From positions 55,434 through 89,890 of the forward strand of contig JH153491.1 in NCBI GenBank assembly GCA_000226015.1: a DNA stretch of 34,457 bases, given 5' to 3'. The notes under the pieces are model-generated. The model worked only from the letters and a program-made list of their open reading frames with translations. It was not told where the DNA came from and did not search any database. Positions 1 to 10,778 of the stretch are shown here, one piece after another; position 1 is the first letter of the stretch; every line of letters starts with the position of its first letter. The position numbers were made by a program, and so were the translations under genes. Source of the DNA: Mnemiopsis leidyi. Lineage: Eukaryota; Ctenophora; Tentaculata; Lobata; Bolinopsidae.

Positions 1-206
1 CTCTTGTACTCTTGACTCTTGACTCTTGACTCTTGACTCTTGACTCTTGACTCTTGACTCTTGACTCTTGACTCTTGACTCTTGACTCTTGACTCTTGAC
101 TCTTGACTCTTGACTCTTGACTCTTGACTCTTGACTCTTGACTCTTGACTCTTGACTCTTGACTCTTGACTCTTGACTCTTGACTCTTGACTCTTGACTC
201 TTGACT
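1..206. repeat. 7-bp tandem satellite (ACTCTTG)n
   Basis: From about position 8 the sequence is an almost perfect head-to-tail array of a 7-bp unit, ACTCTTG, about 28 copies, reaching the left edge of the window. To about 290 the sequence stays 7-mer-like but degenerate, with several ACTTCAG words, which looks like the eroded edge of the same array. The array may continue beyond the window. Confidence 0.97.
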
Positions 207-290
207 CCTAGTTTTTGACATCTGATTTTACTTCAGACTCCAGACAACAGACTTCAGGCTTAAGAGTAAGACTTCAGACTTCAGAATCTC

Positions 291-825
291 TCTAAAATCA
301 GATACATGGCATAAATCCTATAAATCTTTCTCTTTTAAAAGTCACTGATTCCCTATCTCAGCTCTTTTTTGGAACGTGTTCGATGTTTCTTGACCACTCG
401 TTATTTACGGTGGCGGTAATTATTAAGCCTTTTTGCAACGGCGAGTTGAAGAAATGTGAACATCTGCGTCAAAATCATTTCACACTTTTTATGCTATCAC
501 GCTATCACTATCAGCTATTAAATATCAAACCACGTGTTCGACACAGGGGGACTCTGATTATTTAGAGTAAAAGAACGGACGGATATGGACACCTGCATCA
601 TTTATTTCACCTGACGGCTGGTGGTTGGTACGCTTGACCTGGCTCGCTTGACCTGGTATGCTATTGTTTCATTATCTTTGTCACACCTCAGCTGCAGAGG
701 CAGCTGCAGTTGGAACCGCTGTTGATTTATCTGGTGTCTCTTTCTGAAGGTCGTACAGCCAATTTGCAATAAATTTACATCCTTTGTAGATCTTTCGATG
801 CTTGTACAACTAGTTGGTGCTGGAT
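291..825. other. No gene recognised; GPCR upstream region
   Basis: The stretch holds short open frames on both strands with no recognisable protein features and no clear repeats. It is the presumed upstream and 5' untranslated region of the GPCR that starts at 826; a stop codon (TAG 811-813) in the GPCR frame lies 12 bases before that ATG. Confidence 0.5.
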
Positions 826-2028
826 ATGAACTCATTTGGGACAAAGTTGGGAAATTTAGACTTTAGTTGTGAGAGGACAAGATTCGCTTTGACGTTCCTT
901 TGCATCATATCATTAGCGTGTGTGATTAACCTCTGTGTTCTGGTCGTATTTACATGGAAAAGGAAATATCAAAAATCGTACCACCAAGCCTACATGAATC
1001 TTGCAGTATCAGATACGGCTTTGGCACTCTTTGGGTTATTATTTCGGAGTCGCAGTGAGTTCTTTGAATTTGTAGGGACCTCACGGTCACTTAAAATGCA
1101 CACAGCACTCATCAGCCTTTCTTAATACTGATAGAAAACACATGTCACATGGTTCTCAGTTATTTGAGTATTTGCTTGAATCAGCACGCACCTACAAAAT
1201 ATGCCTTTTCAGGTTTTAGTTGCACAGTCTCTTATGATAGCAAAGCGGTGTGTGAATCTGGAGTCTATCTAGCCTCGCTTCTCCCGGCAGCAAACTTTTT
1301 GTCAGTTCTGCCGATCACCACTGACAGACTAGCGGCTATTTTTAGGCCTATCAGGTATTCTATTTCTTTTCCTCCATCTGTTCTTTTCTTCCGTCTCTTT
1401 TTTAAACTATAAGTAGTTTTCTGATCAATTAAACTGCTCAGATACAGTTCAATTGTTGTTATTTCATTTACTTAATATATTTCCTATATTATTCAGGTAT
1501 AAATCTTCCAATCATCGACGTAGACAGAGCATATTGATCCTTCTCTGTTGGTTCACCCCATTTTCAGTCTCAGTGATCATAGTTATTTATCAGAAAATAA
1601 CTCATATAGGGTCCGTGGCCGACTTTGCTGCAGGTCAAGTCTGTCAAACAGCACACTGGCTGGAAAACAGTGTTTTTCACCACTTCCCCACCACAATATG
1701 TGGGTTTGGAACGTTGGTAGTTAACGTTGTATCATACTCTGCTATGACGTGGATCTTGCACCGCCGACAAAGAATAGGAGCAAAAAGCAAGTCTCTTCTC
1801 ATCAGAAGCGTGATAATGGTCGTGACATTTTCTCTGTCCTGGCTGCCGGCTTTCGTGCTGATTGACGTCATCAAGAGGAACGGCACGTGCTTGATGAAGT
1901 GGACCGCTCAGGTGCTTCTTTACCTGAACACTCTAACCGATCCTCTGATTTATGTGTTGACGCCAAAAATTATCAAACTTAGTACCTGTATTTCCGGGTT
2001 CATTAGCTGGAGAAAAGGAAAATGTTAA
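826..2028 (+). CDS. Class A (rhodopsin-like) GPCR, three exons
   Basis: Predicted seven-transmembrane receptor at the cell surface, ligand unknown. Exons 826-1054, 1213-1354 and 1497-2028 join in phase (donors GTGAGT at 1055 and GTATTC at 1355; acceptors TTTTCAG and ATTCAG) to give 300 residues. The frame is open upstream only to TAG 811-813, so ATG 826 is the start. Hallmarks are the TM2 motif NLAVSD (58-63), a TM3 cysteine (C90), DRLAAIFRPIRY after TM3 (114-125, in place of DRY), an ECL2 cysteine (C173), SWLP in TM6 (238-241) and DPLIY in TM7 (272-276, the NPxxY variant). TM4 lies at about 137-155, TM5 at 189-211, TM6 at 227-249 and TM7 at 260-282. The cytoplasmic tail is short and basic. 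The introns are small (158 and 142 bp), and the second falls inside RPIRY at the start of ICL2. The subfamily cannot be assigned by eye. The fold is secure; the exact exon 1 boundary is slightly less so. Confidence 0.88.
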
Positions 2029-2317
2029 TGATACTCATACTGATCATAGAAAAGCTGCACGTTGTAGCAATTAGAAATTCCTATAGGCAGATAAACTAGC
2101 CCTCAGTCTTAGGCGAAAGTTGCTAACCAGGTGAATTATTAAGTAATAAGTGACCATTCGTGTAGTTCCCAACTTATTTTGATTTAAATTAGTTTAGGTC
2201 TATTTGTGTATTTGCTGATATTTTGTAAAAATATTAGTATTGGCTCTGTAATGTGATGATTGTTAAACATTTTTTAAGATACAATTCAGAGTATAAAACG
2301 TGTTAATTCTTTATTAT

Positions 2318-3549
2318 GAACGGTATTCTTGGGGAAGTGTCTCAAATTTTCGATACTTAAACACATCATTCCTCAAAATTTATGGGCCCTAGCTTAGTTC
2401 TCGGTATAAGTGGAATACTCTCAAATTGTCCTATGGATACAGATTGATCTCCAAAATCAAAGGTAGGAGCCTTACATTAAGTTTTAATTTTGCCTGGGGA
2501 CCTCAGTCATTGTTGCTTCGCATCAAAGGGGATCGGAGGGGACCGTAGATAGAGTCACGCATCGCCCGGTAAGTCAGAATTCACTATCAAGTAAGAGTCA
2601 CTACTAAGTAAGAGTCAAGAGAATAAACCAGTACAGCTGTTGAAATAGTTTTTTGATCACCGGAAAAATGAGATCAAGTTTTTCCTTTGTTTCTGTTTGA
2701 AAATGTCTGTCAATCATCTCAAGAATCTTCCTTTTCGTCGAGTACGATTGTCGCAATGAACTCTGAAAGTTTAAATAAGCCAATTGGCAATTGTAATGAA
2801 ATTGAAACAGTTTTTTGACGATATTATATCACCACGACAACACTAACAGTTCCTTGAAAGTGGGTTCACAATATTTTGACAGAACAAAGCTGCTGTAGCT
2901 TTATCTGATATCTATAGTATTGATATTTCTGAATGTAGGCAGTACTGCCAACCGAGGACTTACATTAAAATGTCATTACTCATCCCCATTTCTGACGCGT
3001 GCGCGGTCACACATGCCCTCTACAGCCCACGTGCCTTTGTCACGTGCCCATATTGCGCGTGGTAAAGGCCACGTTTTAATTTCTAATTGCGCGGGCTCTG
3101 TGTGTGTAACCAAAATGTAACTCTTTCAATGTAGTTTTAGCGTTTGTTGGTAAACTGTGTTTCCTCGACTGACTTCCATATACCACTCCTTCTGCGATTA
3201 TTATCGATGTTCGTTGTCGCTTGCGCCGTGTATTTCATGGTTCACTTGCGTTATCAGTTATTAGCAAGAATTTAAATTTTCAAGTCTGTAGTGAAGTGTG
3301 AACGTTCTAACGTTGGTTCTGGGAGGTATCACAGATTTTCAGAGATTTTAACCTCATTTCTCAAATTTATTGGCCCTGCTTTAGTTCTCGGTAGTCAAAT
3401 ACAGAATACTCTCACATGGTCGATGATCCAAATTCCAATGAACATTGAACATATATGTATATATATTCATCTCCGGAAACAAAGTTAGGAGAAATACATT
3501 CAGAGAATCAGAAATGAGATTTGAAATTTGCGACACCTCCCAACGATAG
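2318..3549. mobile_element. Possible diverged TIR element
   Basis: The left end (2318-2350) matches the terminal inverted repeat of the MITE family at 6872, 9875 and 12541 (it contains GGGGAAGTGTCTCAAATTT). Near 3524-3549 the sequence is a diverged reverse complement of that end (AAATTTGCGACACCTCCCAA). Inside, 2367-2480 and 3354-3502 are diverged direct repeats sharing GGCCCT..CTTAGTTCTCGGTA and TAGGAG..TACATT blocks. No transposase is visible. This may be an old non-autonomous element, or one MITE end plus unrelated repeats. Confidence 0.35.
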
Positions 3550-3957
3550 GACAATAACTGTTCCTTATTTCATTGCGAATTTAAAATGTCGTTACAGTTG
3601 TCTTTAATTCATGATGTAATCATGAATGGTAATGGTGATCTGACCAAGAATTTGTTCCCTCATCTTTTATCTAATTCCTTCGTCCTTTTAACCGTTAAGT
3701 AACATTACTGATGCCTCCCCCCAATTTTAGGGTTTCAATAACAATAAATACAAGCTACTTTGTGTAAAAAAGCAAACAATAAATACAAGCTGCTTAGCTC
3801 AACATGATTTCATTTTGCTTCATGTTCATTTTGCTTCATGTGTCAATGAAATACCCATGTGGCAAAGTACCGGTATTACTATTGAACATTGTATCACGTA
3901 GTTACAGGTAGTGTTGGGAACAAGGCTACTTAGCTGAATCACATAGAATGTAGCACT
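3550..3957. other. No gene recognised; short direct repeats
   Basis: The stretch is AT-rich. Two small duplications are visible: AATAAATACAAGCT at about 3745 and again at about 3779, and TTCATTTTGCTTCATG twice in tandem at about 3809-3842. No coding or RNA gene signal is seen. Confidence 0.5.
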
Positions 3958-4799
3958 ATGGCAAATCCCAAAGGTCGTTCGGGGAGCTCTGGAGATAAGC
4001 AGAAGATCCGGGAAGATCGGTAGATCCGGAAAATGCAGAAAATTGGGACCACGTATACCGAGAACGTCCCGTAACTCTAAAAAAGAAGCCTGGTGAGTTT
4101 ATCGTTATGATTTTATCGAGTCATCATCTTTAAAGATTATTGAGTCATCGATGATCGACGCCTTTGATCTCGATTAATATCTGGTTAAATATAATCGACT
4201 TATCGATGATCATAGATAATTTTCCGAAAGTTTTTAAACCCATACATCTCAAAAGCATATTTAAACGTTGCAAATTAAAGTTCTAATTAATGGTCTGATT
4301 TTTCTAAATGATTCACCCTTTTCAGTAACAGCAAGAGAAGGGACTACGTGAAATCCTATCGATCAGAGGAAGACAACACAAAGCCGGCTGCAAAGTTAGG
4401 TTGTATCAAGATTCAAAAAGGAGTATTGACACATCTCCGAGACGTGGCTTTATTCAGTTAGAGGGTGCTCCCAAATTCCTGAGCACTGCCTCCAAACAAC
4501 TCATCAGCGAGGTTACTTTTAGTGACCCGATGAAATTGATTGAAAGTGCAGTGGTGAAAACTGCTGAACTGATGAAGACATCCGGACGTCCAAAAGCCGC
4601 CAGTATGAGCATAATGACGGCAGTAAATACTACAGAGACTATCAGAAAGCTGTTGCACACAGGCCCGCCGGAAAAGAGGGCAAGTGCTCTGACAAACAAC
4701 CCCGAGAAGGCCCTGGAAAGCCTGGGCAGTAAGCGGACTACTCAGATAACGGAATACTGGCAGAGAAAGATTGTCGATTTCTTTGCTAGCTCCACCTGA
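3958..4799 (+). pseudogene. Decayed coding-like exons of unknown gene
   Basis: I do not recognise the protein. An ATG at 3958 opens a 21-codon basic, serine- and glycine-rich frame that hits TAG at 4021. Other frames stay open to a GTGAGT donor at 4092. A TTTTCAG acceptor at 4319-4325 is followed by open lysine/arginine-rich sequence, and the frame from about 4331 stays open to TGA 4797-4799. Its late part contains SAVVKTAELMKTSGRPKA, which recurs almost unchanged at 4957-5000 and 7965-8020 in the tandem units. The long reading has no ATG near its start (position 4401 is TTG). The mixture of plausible splice sites and broken frames suggests a decayed or transposon-derived gene that shares an exon with the units downstream. 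Confidence 0.35.
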
Positions 4800-4835
4800 A
4801 CATGAATATCGGACTACTTGTGACCTGCCTGTGAA

Positions 4836-5042
4836 ATGATCCAACAGAACAGGAAGAACATGAGTCTTCCAGGAGCAGAGCTAAGAACTCCTCAGTATAT
4901 GGAAGTAACCCTCACCAAAGTATTCGAACTGTTGAGATTAATTGGAAGTGCAGTGGTGAAGACTGCTGAACTAATGGAAATACTTGGACGCCCAAAATGC
5001 GAGAAGAACCTTGTAATCGACATCTTGGACAAGACAAACCCT
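4836..5042 (+). CDS. Hypothetical exon, unit A
   Basis: An open frame begins with ATG at 4836 and runs to a perfect GTAAGT donor at 5043. It contains the segment SAVVKTAELMEILGRPK, related to the 4401-4799 frame and to the copy at 7947-8062. The function is unknown. The conserved donor in both unit A and unit B argues that this was once a real exon. The coiled-coil sequence that follows the PPT2 gene in each unit (acceptor CTTCCCAG at about 10445) is a possible downstream exon, but the phases I can derive do not join cleanly, so that link is conjecture. Confidence 0.35.
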
Positions 5043-5640
5043 GTAAGTTTGTCTTAATAATTAGTGTTATCTCGTGTCATTACTTGGTGTGATCACCTGT
5101 CATTACTTGGTGTTATCTCGTGTACTTACTCAAAAGATTGATCAAAAGGCCATTTAATAATCATTCTAAGAGGCATTTTGATGTAAACACCTAGTACCAC
5201 GCGATGGATTTAAAAATATCGCTGTATAACGCAACTGAAAAAGTACAAAATAAGTCAAAATTCTATTTCTTAAAACTCAATATCGCCCATAAATTCCCAA
5301 AATTGATACTGAGTTTTTAAAGTTTATCAGACTTAAAATGAAACTTTCGCGAATTGATCAAAAAGCCGTAGGAATTGGAAAATAATTCTAAGATGCAGAT
5401 GCAGTTTGATCAAAAAACCATTGCAATTGGAAAATCATTCTAAGATGCATTTAGTGGTGAACACGTAGTACGCGATAGATTTAAAGATTATTATTGTAAG
5501 AAAAATGCCACTGGAAAAGTTCAAAATAAGTCAAAATTCTATATCTAAAAAACTCAATAGGGACCCTAAAATTAACAAAATTGATATAGAGTTTCAATAC
5601 AATAGATGAAATACTTTTCAAATATCACATACAAAACATG
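5043..5640. repeat. Two copies of a ~200-bp dispersed repeat (unit A)
   Basis: Copy 1 spans about 5136-5345 and copy 2 about 5354-5597. Both contain TTGATCAAAA, AATTCTAAGA or CATTCTAAGA, a TAGTAC..CGATAGATTTAAA block and AAAATAAGTCAAAATTCTAT, and end near CCCTAAAATT. The same pair recurs at 8144-8545, and a fifth copy lies at about 24430-24622. They lie just downstream of the PPT2 stop codon, in the 3' flank. Confidence 0.7.
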
Positions 5641-5699
5641 AAATGCAAGGGAGCAGATTTGAGATATTCCCCACGAATATCGGCATCTACAGTCCCTAA

Positions 5700-6630
5700 T
5701 TATGAATATGATTCAAATTTTAGAATATCCTGTATGGCCGGCAGGACACAATCATTCAGCACCTCACTGCTGTTCGGGAAATCACTGTGTCGGAGTCCTC
5801 CTTTGATGCACGTTGTAATGGCACCCTTCTCGTTAAGCGTCTTCAAACCAAACAGATCATCCTTGTAAAACTGCGTCTCCTCCATTGGCACTATCTTCTT
5901 GTCAGCCGTTCTGAATCCGAAAAGCCATGGGATAACGGTTCCATCATCGGGTCCTCCGATCAGAACTAATTTTCTAAGGCGCTCAAAGTTGATCTTCTGT
6001 CTTTGTTTCGCTTTTTTGCCCCCGACCTCGTTATTAAGCTTCGGGAAGAATTCAGTCTTTAGGTAAACTGTGTAGGTGTCTGGATTATGATAGTAGTTGC
6101 TTGGAGCAAACTTTTGCTGTACCTCGGGATTGTAAGGAGATAGCTTCACGTTAGCCTCCTTCATTGTTTCCGTCTCTTTGACAGAAAGAAGGTTCTCCAT
6201 CAAAGCCAAGTAGTAAGCTGGAATTTCTGCTTGTCCGCCTTGAGGGGAGGCTAGAGTAGATGAAAGTATCAACGTTGTGATTGTCCCAACTTTCTATCAT
6301 TGCCCTCCAGATCACTCCACCTTGAGAAAACCCCACTGCAATGATTTTGTCGTAATGAGCTGAGATGTTCTTAACTTTTTCTAAAATTACTGGAACCTGT
6401 GCCCAGAGAGGAGTCATGCTGCTTTCAGCAGGAGGCTTCTCTATATCGTTGAAAGCGTCTATCAGATGAACTTTCACACCAGTCTTTTCTTCAACAAAAT
6501 TCTTGAAGTCCAAGTGATGTTGTGCATCGAATGCCTGCCAAAATCCGTGCATATGAACAATTCCGACTTTGTCGGCTTCAAGTCCGGTTGTGAATCTTAA
6601 AAAAGCTAGCAAGATCAAACGAATAACCAT
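5700..6630 (-). pseudogene. PPT2: PPT2-like thioesterase copy A, frameshifted
   Basis: Near-identical to intact copy B (8683-9615) but broken. Reading from ATG 6630, the signal peptide, HGFWQAF segment and nucleophile elbow GFSQGG are intact as far as the NVDTFI stretch. One extra base near 6257 then shifts the frame; the rest of the protein, including GGPDDGT and GGLRHSDF, continues in another frame to TAA at 5700. A 9-bp in-frame loss near 5921 also removes the QSE residues after IPW, and there is a 6-bp gain near 6170. It therefore lacks a continuous frame over the catalytic Asp and His and is probably inactive, unless the extra base is a sequencing error. Intronless, like its siblings. 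Confidence 0.85.
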
Positions 6631-6871
6631 ATCTCTAGATTGAGCTTGTACCTCACCATTTCATGGCAATGTGAACATAAACAATACCCAAAAGTCAGTT
6701 TTATTGTGTACGTGTCTATAGGTATGTGCGCGTCGTGTCTTGATGTTTCATGAGGTGTTTCAGTGTTATGACTTTTGATGTCTAGCTGTTGAATAGCTCC
6801 TTGTCTTTACAGGAAATGTAACTTAATAGAAATAATTGGTTTTGGAAAAATCAAATATGAACACTTAATAT

Positions 6872-7261
6872 AGAGGACGGTATTCGTGGGGAAGTGTCTC
6901 AAATTTGCTTTGATCAAGGATTAGTAGGAGTCTCTCAGTCTCACATTTGTTATGATTTTAGGGTAAGTCTCAAATTTGTTATGATTTGAGACACCTTGCA
7001 AAATTAGCTTTGCTGGTACGTACAACATTTTTGAGACACCTCAAAAAATGTGATACACCTCCTAAGCGTAATTTTACTCGAAAATTAGGGTAATTATACA
7101 CGTTAATTTGTTCTTACACACACCCTAAAACGAAATTTTTCTTTTTTCTGAACGAGAGAGCCGAAAAAGGCCAAAAATGTGAGACTCCTCGTAAAAGGAA
7201 AACAATTTAGAGACTCTTCCTAAATCAAATTTGAGACACTTCCCCACGAATACCGTTCTCT
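6872..7261. mobile_element. MITE, copy A (TIR family ACGGTATTCGTGGGG)
   Basis: An element of about 390 bp with terminal inverted repeats of about 35 bp. The left end reads AGAGGACGGTATTCGTGGGG, continuing into AAGTGTCTCAAATTTG; the right end is its complement. The interior is rich in repeated TTTGAGACAC and GAGACTCCTC words in both orientations. The left flank ends in TA, consistent with a TA target site. No coding capacity. It lies directly upstream (5' side) of the PPT2 copy. Confidence 0.85.
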
Positions 7262-7437
7262 GTGGTCCTGGGCTTGATTTGCATAGTTAAAACTACTAAA
7301 CTAGAACAAATGATCTCAACAACAAATGCTAAAGACTTACATGTTTTTAAAGTAGGTAGCTGTGATGGCAAATTTGTTGTAGCAAAAGTTTTGATTTTGC
7401 CTTACCACACGAGAATTTAAAAACAACCCTTCACCTT

Positions 7438-7560
7438 TTATGCTTCCCAGGAGCAACGAAGTGCAAGTTCTCCAAGAGAAAGAGGAGTTGGAGGACACTG
7501 CTTTTTAAGAGAAAATCTGCAAGCCCGAATTACAAAACATGCAATTGAGGATAAATCACT
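7438..7560 (+). pseudogene. Remnant of coiled-coil ORF, unit A
   Basis: Matches the start of the coiled-coil ORFs at 10436 and 13166 (CTTCCCAGGAGCAACGAAGT), but lacks one ELENT repeat, carries an in-frame stop within TTTTTAAGAG, and diverges completely after about 7560. The downstream part of the unit is absent here, so this is a truncated relic. Confidence 0.7.
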
Positions 7561-7740
7561 CGGAAATCCCAGAGAAAATGAACTGACAAACTGTTTTTTA
7601 TTTGTGACTGAAGTGTCTAAATTCCAAATTAGAGTAAGCACCAATGGATGGAAAAAATTGCATCAAAAAATTTGAGAAAAAGCAAGCCCCCCTCAAAAAA
7701 ACTTAAGGGTTCAATACTTTCAGACAGAAGGTACATCAGT

Positions 7741-8062
7741 GGCAGACCTCCCTATAGCCATTAAGGAGAAGCTTAATGACCCGAGCTATGGTTTCCACTG
7801 CTTCTGCCAGAAATGGCAGTGCACCTTCAGTTAGAACACTTGAAGGTTAACCGAAGAGTGGACGAAATACTTCTTGAGCAGGACTTCGCTGAAGCCTACA
7901 CAATGTCCATAAACTTCAGTGCCCAGTCCACATACTGGAGCGATCAAACCGTTGAGATTAATTGGAAGTGCAGTGGTGAAGACTGCTAAACTAATGAAAA
8001 CACTTGGACGCCCAAAATGCGAGAAGATCTTTGGAATCGACATTTTGGACAAGACAAACCCT
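7741..8062 (+). pseudogene. Decayed coding-like sequence and hypothetical exon, unit B
   Basis: Around 7741-7945 two successive forward frames look coding: one reads LPIAIKEKLNDP, and a shifted one contains EMAVHLQLEHLKVNRRVDE and ILLEQDFAEAYT. A single frameshift near 7790 would link them. From 7947 the sequence is a copy of the 4926-5042 exon, ending at the same GTAAGT donor (8063), but with TAA in the frame where copy A has GAA. I do not recognise the protein. This is a degraded part of the unknown gene carried by each unit. Confidence 0.35.
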
Positions 8063-8143
8063 GTAAGTTTGTCTAAATAATAGTCATTACTTAGTGTTAT
8101 CACGCGTCATTACTTAGTGTTATTACGCGTTTATTTACTCAGA

Positions 8144-8560
8144 TTGATCAAAAGGCCATTTAAAAATCATTCTAAGAGGCATTTTGATGTAAACACATAG
8201 TACCACGCAGTAGATATAAAAACAACGCAACTGAAAAAGTACAAAATAAGTCAATATTCTATATCTTAAAACTCAATAACACCCTAAAATTCCCAACATA
8301 GATAAATTTGAGTTTTTTAGAGTTTTTCATACTTTAAATGAAAATTTTCCGAATTGATCAAAAAACCATTGGAATTGGAAAATCATTCTAAGGTGCATTT
8401 AGTGGTGAACACGTAGTACGCGATAGATTTAAAGATATTCCTGTAACAAAAATGCAACTAGAGAAGTTCAAAATAAGTCAAAACTCTATATCTAAAAAAC
8501 TCAATAGGGACCCTAAAATTACCAAAATTGATATAGATTTTATATGGTTTTTTAGTGCCC
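8144..8560. repeat. Two copies of the ~200-bp dispersed repeat (unit B)
   Basis: The same TTGATCAAAA..CATTCTAAG..TAGTAC..AAAATAAGTCAA blocks as at 5136-5597, in the same order and position relative to the PPT2 stop. The second copy ends next to a C-rich patch (GTGCCCCCACCCC at about 8555), as does the copy near 24640. Confidence 0.7.
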
Positions 8561-8682
8561 CCACCCCACAATAGCATAAAATACAGTAGATGAAATACAT
8601 TTTAAATAACACATACAAAAATGAAATGCAAGGGAGCAGATTTGAGATATTCCCCACGAATATCGTCATCTACAGTCCCTAA

Positions 8683-9615
8683 TTATGAATATGATTCAAA
8701 TTTTAGAATATCCTGTATGGCCGGCAGGACACAATCATTCAGCACCTCACTGCTGTTCGAGAAATCACTGTGCCGGAGCCCTCCTTTGATGCACGTTGTA
8801 ATGGCACCCTTCTTGTCAAGCGTCTTCAAACCAAACAGATCATCCTTGTAAAACTGCGTCTCCTCCATTGGCACTATCTTCTTGTCAGCAGTTCTGAATC
8901 CGAAAATTTCTGACTGCCACGGGATAACGGTCCCATCATCGGGTCCTCCGATCAGAACTAATTTTCTAAGGCGCTCAAAGTTGATCTTCTGTCTTTGTTT
9001 CGCTTTTTTGCCCCCGACCTCGTTATTAAGCTTCGGGAAGAATTCAGTCTGTAGGTAAAATGTGTTGGTGTCTGGATTACGATAGTAGTTGCTTGGTGCA
9101 AACTGATGCTGTACCCCGGGATTGTAAGGAGATAGCTCCACGTTAGCCTCCTTCATTGTTTCTTTGACAGAAAGCAGGTTCTCAATCAAAGCCAAGTAGT
9201 TAGCTGGAATTTCTGCTTGTCCGCCTTGAGGGGAGGCTAGAGAGATGAAAGTATCAACGTTGTGATTGTCCCAACTTTCTATCATTGCCCTCCAGATCAC
9301 TCCACCTTGAGAAAACCCCACTGCAATGATTTTGTCGTAATGAGCTGAGATGTTCTTTACTTTTTCTAAAATTACCGGAACCTGTGCCCAGAGAGGAGTC
9401 ATGCTGCTTTTAGCAGGAGGCTTCTCTATATCGTTGAAAGCGTCTATCAGATGAACTTTCACACCAGTCTTTTCTTCAACAAAATTCTTGAAGTCCAAGT
9501 GATGTTGTGCATCGAATGCCTGCCAAAATCCGTGCATATGAACAATTCCGACTTGGTCAGCTTCAAGTCCGGTTGTGAATCTTAAAAAAGCTAGCAAGAT
9601 CAAACAAATAACCAT
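8683..9615 (-). CDS. PPT2: PPT2-like lysosomal thioesterase, copy B (intact)
   Basis: Predicted palmitoyl-protein thioesterase 2-type alpha/beta hydrolase, which in the known family acts in the lysosome to release fatty acids from thioesters. The single-exon frame of 310 residues starts at ATG 9615 with a signal peptide (1-16). Residues visible are HGFWQAF (28-34), nucleophile elbow GFSQGG with Ser102 (100-105), the DNHNVDTFISLASPQ strand (116-130), GGPDDGT with Asp226/227, IPW (231-233), FYKDDLFGLKTL (257-266) and the catalytic His282 in GGLRHSDF. Sequons at N88 (NIS) and N287 (NSS) fit a glycosylated lysosomal protein. The length is close to that of vertebrate PPT2 (about 300). It has no introns, unlike vertebrate PPT2. 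It belongs to a tandem set with 5700-6630 (same strand, about 3 kb away) and 11950-12298; the more diverged relative is at 15394. Confidence 0.93.
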   Translation of the reverse strand: MVICLILLAFLRFTTGLEADQVGIVHMHGFWQAFDAQHHLDFKNFVEEKTGVKVHLIDAFNDIEKPPAKSSMTPLWAQVPVILEKVKNISAHYDKIIAVGFSQGGVIWRAMIESWDNHNVDTFISLASPQGGQAEIPANYLALIENLLSVKETMKEANVELSPYNPGVQHQFAPSNYYRNPDTNTFYLQTEFFPKLNNEVGGKKAKQRQKINFERLRKLVLIGGPDDGTVIPWQSEIFGFRTADKKIVPMEETQFYKDDLFGLKTLDKKGAITTCIKGGLRHSDFSNSSEVLNDCVLPAIQDILKFESYS

Positions 9616-9874
9616 ATCTCTAGATTGAGCTTGTACCTCACCATTTCATGGCAATGTGAACATAGACAATACCCCAAAGTCAGTTTTATTGTGTAAGGGT
9701 CTATAGCATAGGTCTATAGTATAGGTATATGCGCGTCGTGTCTTCGTGTTTCATGAGGTGTTTCAGTGTTATGACTTTTGATGTCTAGCTGTTGAATAGC
9801 TCCTTGTCTTTACAGGAAATGTAACTTTATAGAAATAATTGGTTCTGGAAAAGTCAAATATGAACACTTAATAT

Positions 9875-10246
9875 AGAGGACGGTATTCGTGGGGAAGTGT
9901 CTCAAATTTGCTTTGATCAAGGAGGATTCTCTAAATTGTTTTGATTTTAGGGTGAGTCTCAAATTTGCTATGATTTGAGACACTTCCTTGCAAAATTAGC
10001 TTTGCTGGAACGTACAACATTTTTGAGACACCTTCCTCAAAAAAATGTGAGACACCTCCTAAGTGTAATTTTACACAAAAATTAGGGTCAATATACACGT
10101 TTATTAGTTCTTACACACACCCCAAAACGAAATTTTTATTTTCGAAAAATGCCAAAAATGTGAGACTCCTCGTAAAAGAAAAACAATTTGGAGACTCTTC
10201 CTAAATCAAAACAAATTTGAGACACTTCTCCATGAATACCGTTCCT
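9875..10246. mobile_element. MITE, copy B
   Basis: Second copy of the element at 6872-7261, at the same position 5' of the PPT2 gene. The left end is AGAGGACGGTATTCGTGGGG; the right end is slightly decayed (CTTCTCCATGAATACCGTTC). The interior has the same GAGACAC-word array with small indels. Its shared position shows that it inserted before the unit was duplicated. Confidence 0.85.
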
Positions 10247-10435
10247 AATAGTCCTGGGCTTGATTTGCATAGTTAAAACTACTAAACTAGAACAAATGAT
10301 CTCAACAACAAATGCTCAAGACTTACGTGTTTTAAAAGTAGGAAGCTGTGATGACAAATTTGTTGTATCAAAAATTTTGATTTAGCCTTACCACACTTAT
10401 AAACATGAGAATTTAAAAACAACGCTTCACCTTTT

Positions 10436-10762
10436 ATGCTTCCCAGGAGCAACGAAGTGCAAGTTCTCCAAGAGAAAGAGGAGTTGGAGAACACGGAGTT
10501 GGAGAACACTGCTTTTCAAGAGAAAATCTGCAAGCTCGAATTGCAAAACATGGAATTCGCTGAAGAGTTGCGTGCCACATGCACAGGGGCAGCAGTATCT
10601 GTCTTGGAACAAAAACTTCAGCAAGTTAGGCATTCGCCATCGCCTGCGCCCGCACCTCTGTACCACTTTTGCTGCACACCTCAAGTTCCCTACGCCTCTA
10701 CTCCCATCGCTGCTAAGGCAGAGATCGTCCTACCAACCGTCACTGATGGCGGGGAAATGTAA
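10436..10762 (+). CDS. Coiled-coil ORF, unit B (possible exon)
   Basis: An open frame with ATG at 10436 gives 108 residues. Residues 5-45 are a strongly charged helix with tandem ELENTELENTAFQEK and a predicted coiled coil; this is followed by a proline/alanine-rich segment (HSPSPAPAPLYHF) and TPQVPYASTPIAAKAE. A splice acceptor (CTTCCCAG) overlaps codons 2-4, so the ATG may not be the true start; the sequence may instead be an internal exon. It is conserved at 13166-13480 with several in-frame 3- and 6-base differences that preserve the frame, which suggests past selection. No family recognised. Confidence 0.5.
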   Translation: MLPRSNEVQVLQEKEELENTELENTAFQEKICKLELQNMEFAEELRATCTGAAVSVLEQKLQQVRHSPSPAPAPLYHFCCTPQVPYASTPIAAKAEIVLPTVTDGGEM

Positions 10763-10778
10763 CAAAAATTTATCAGGA

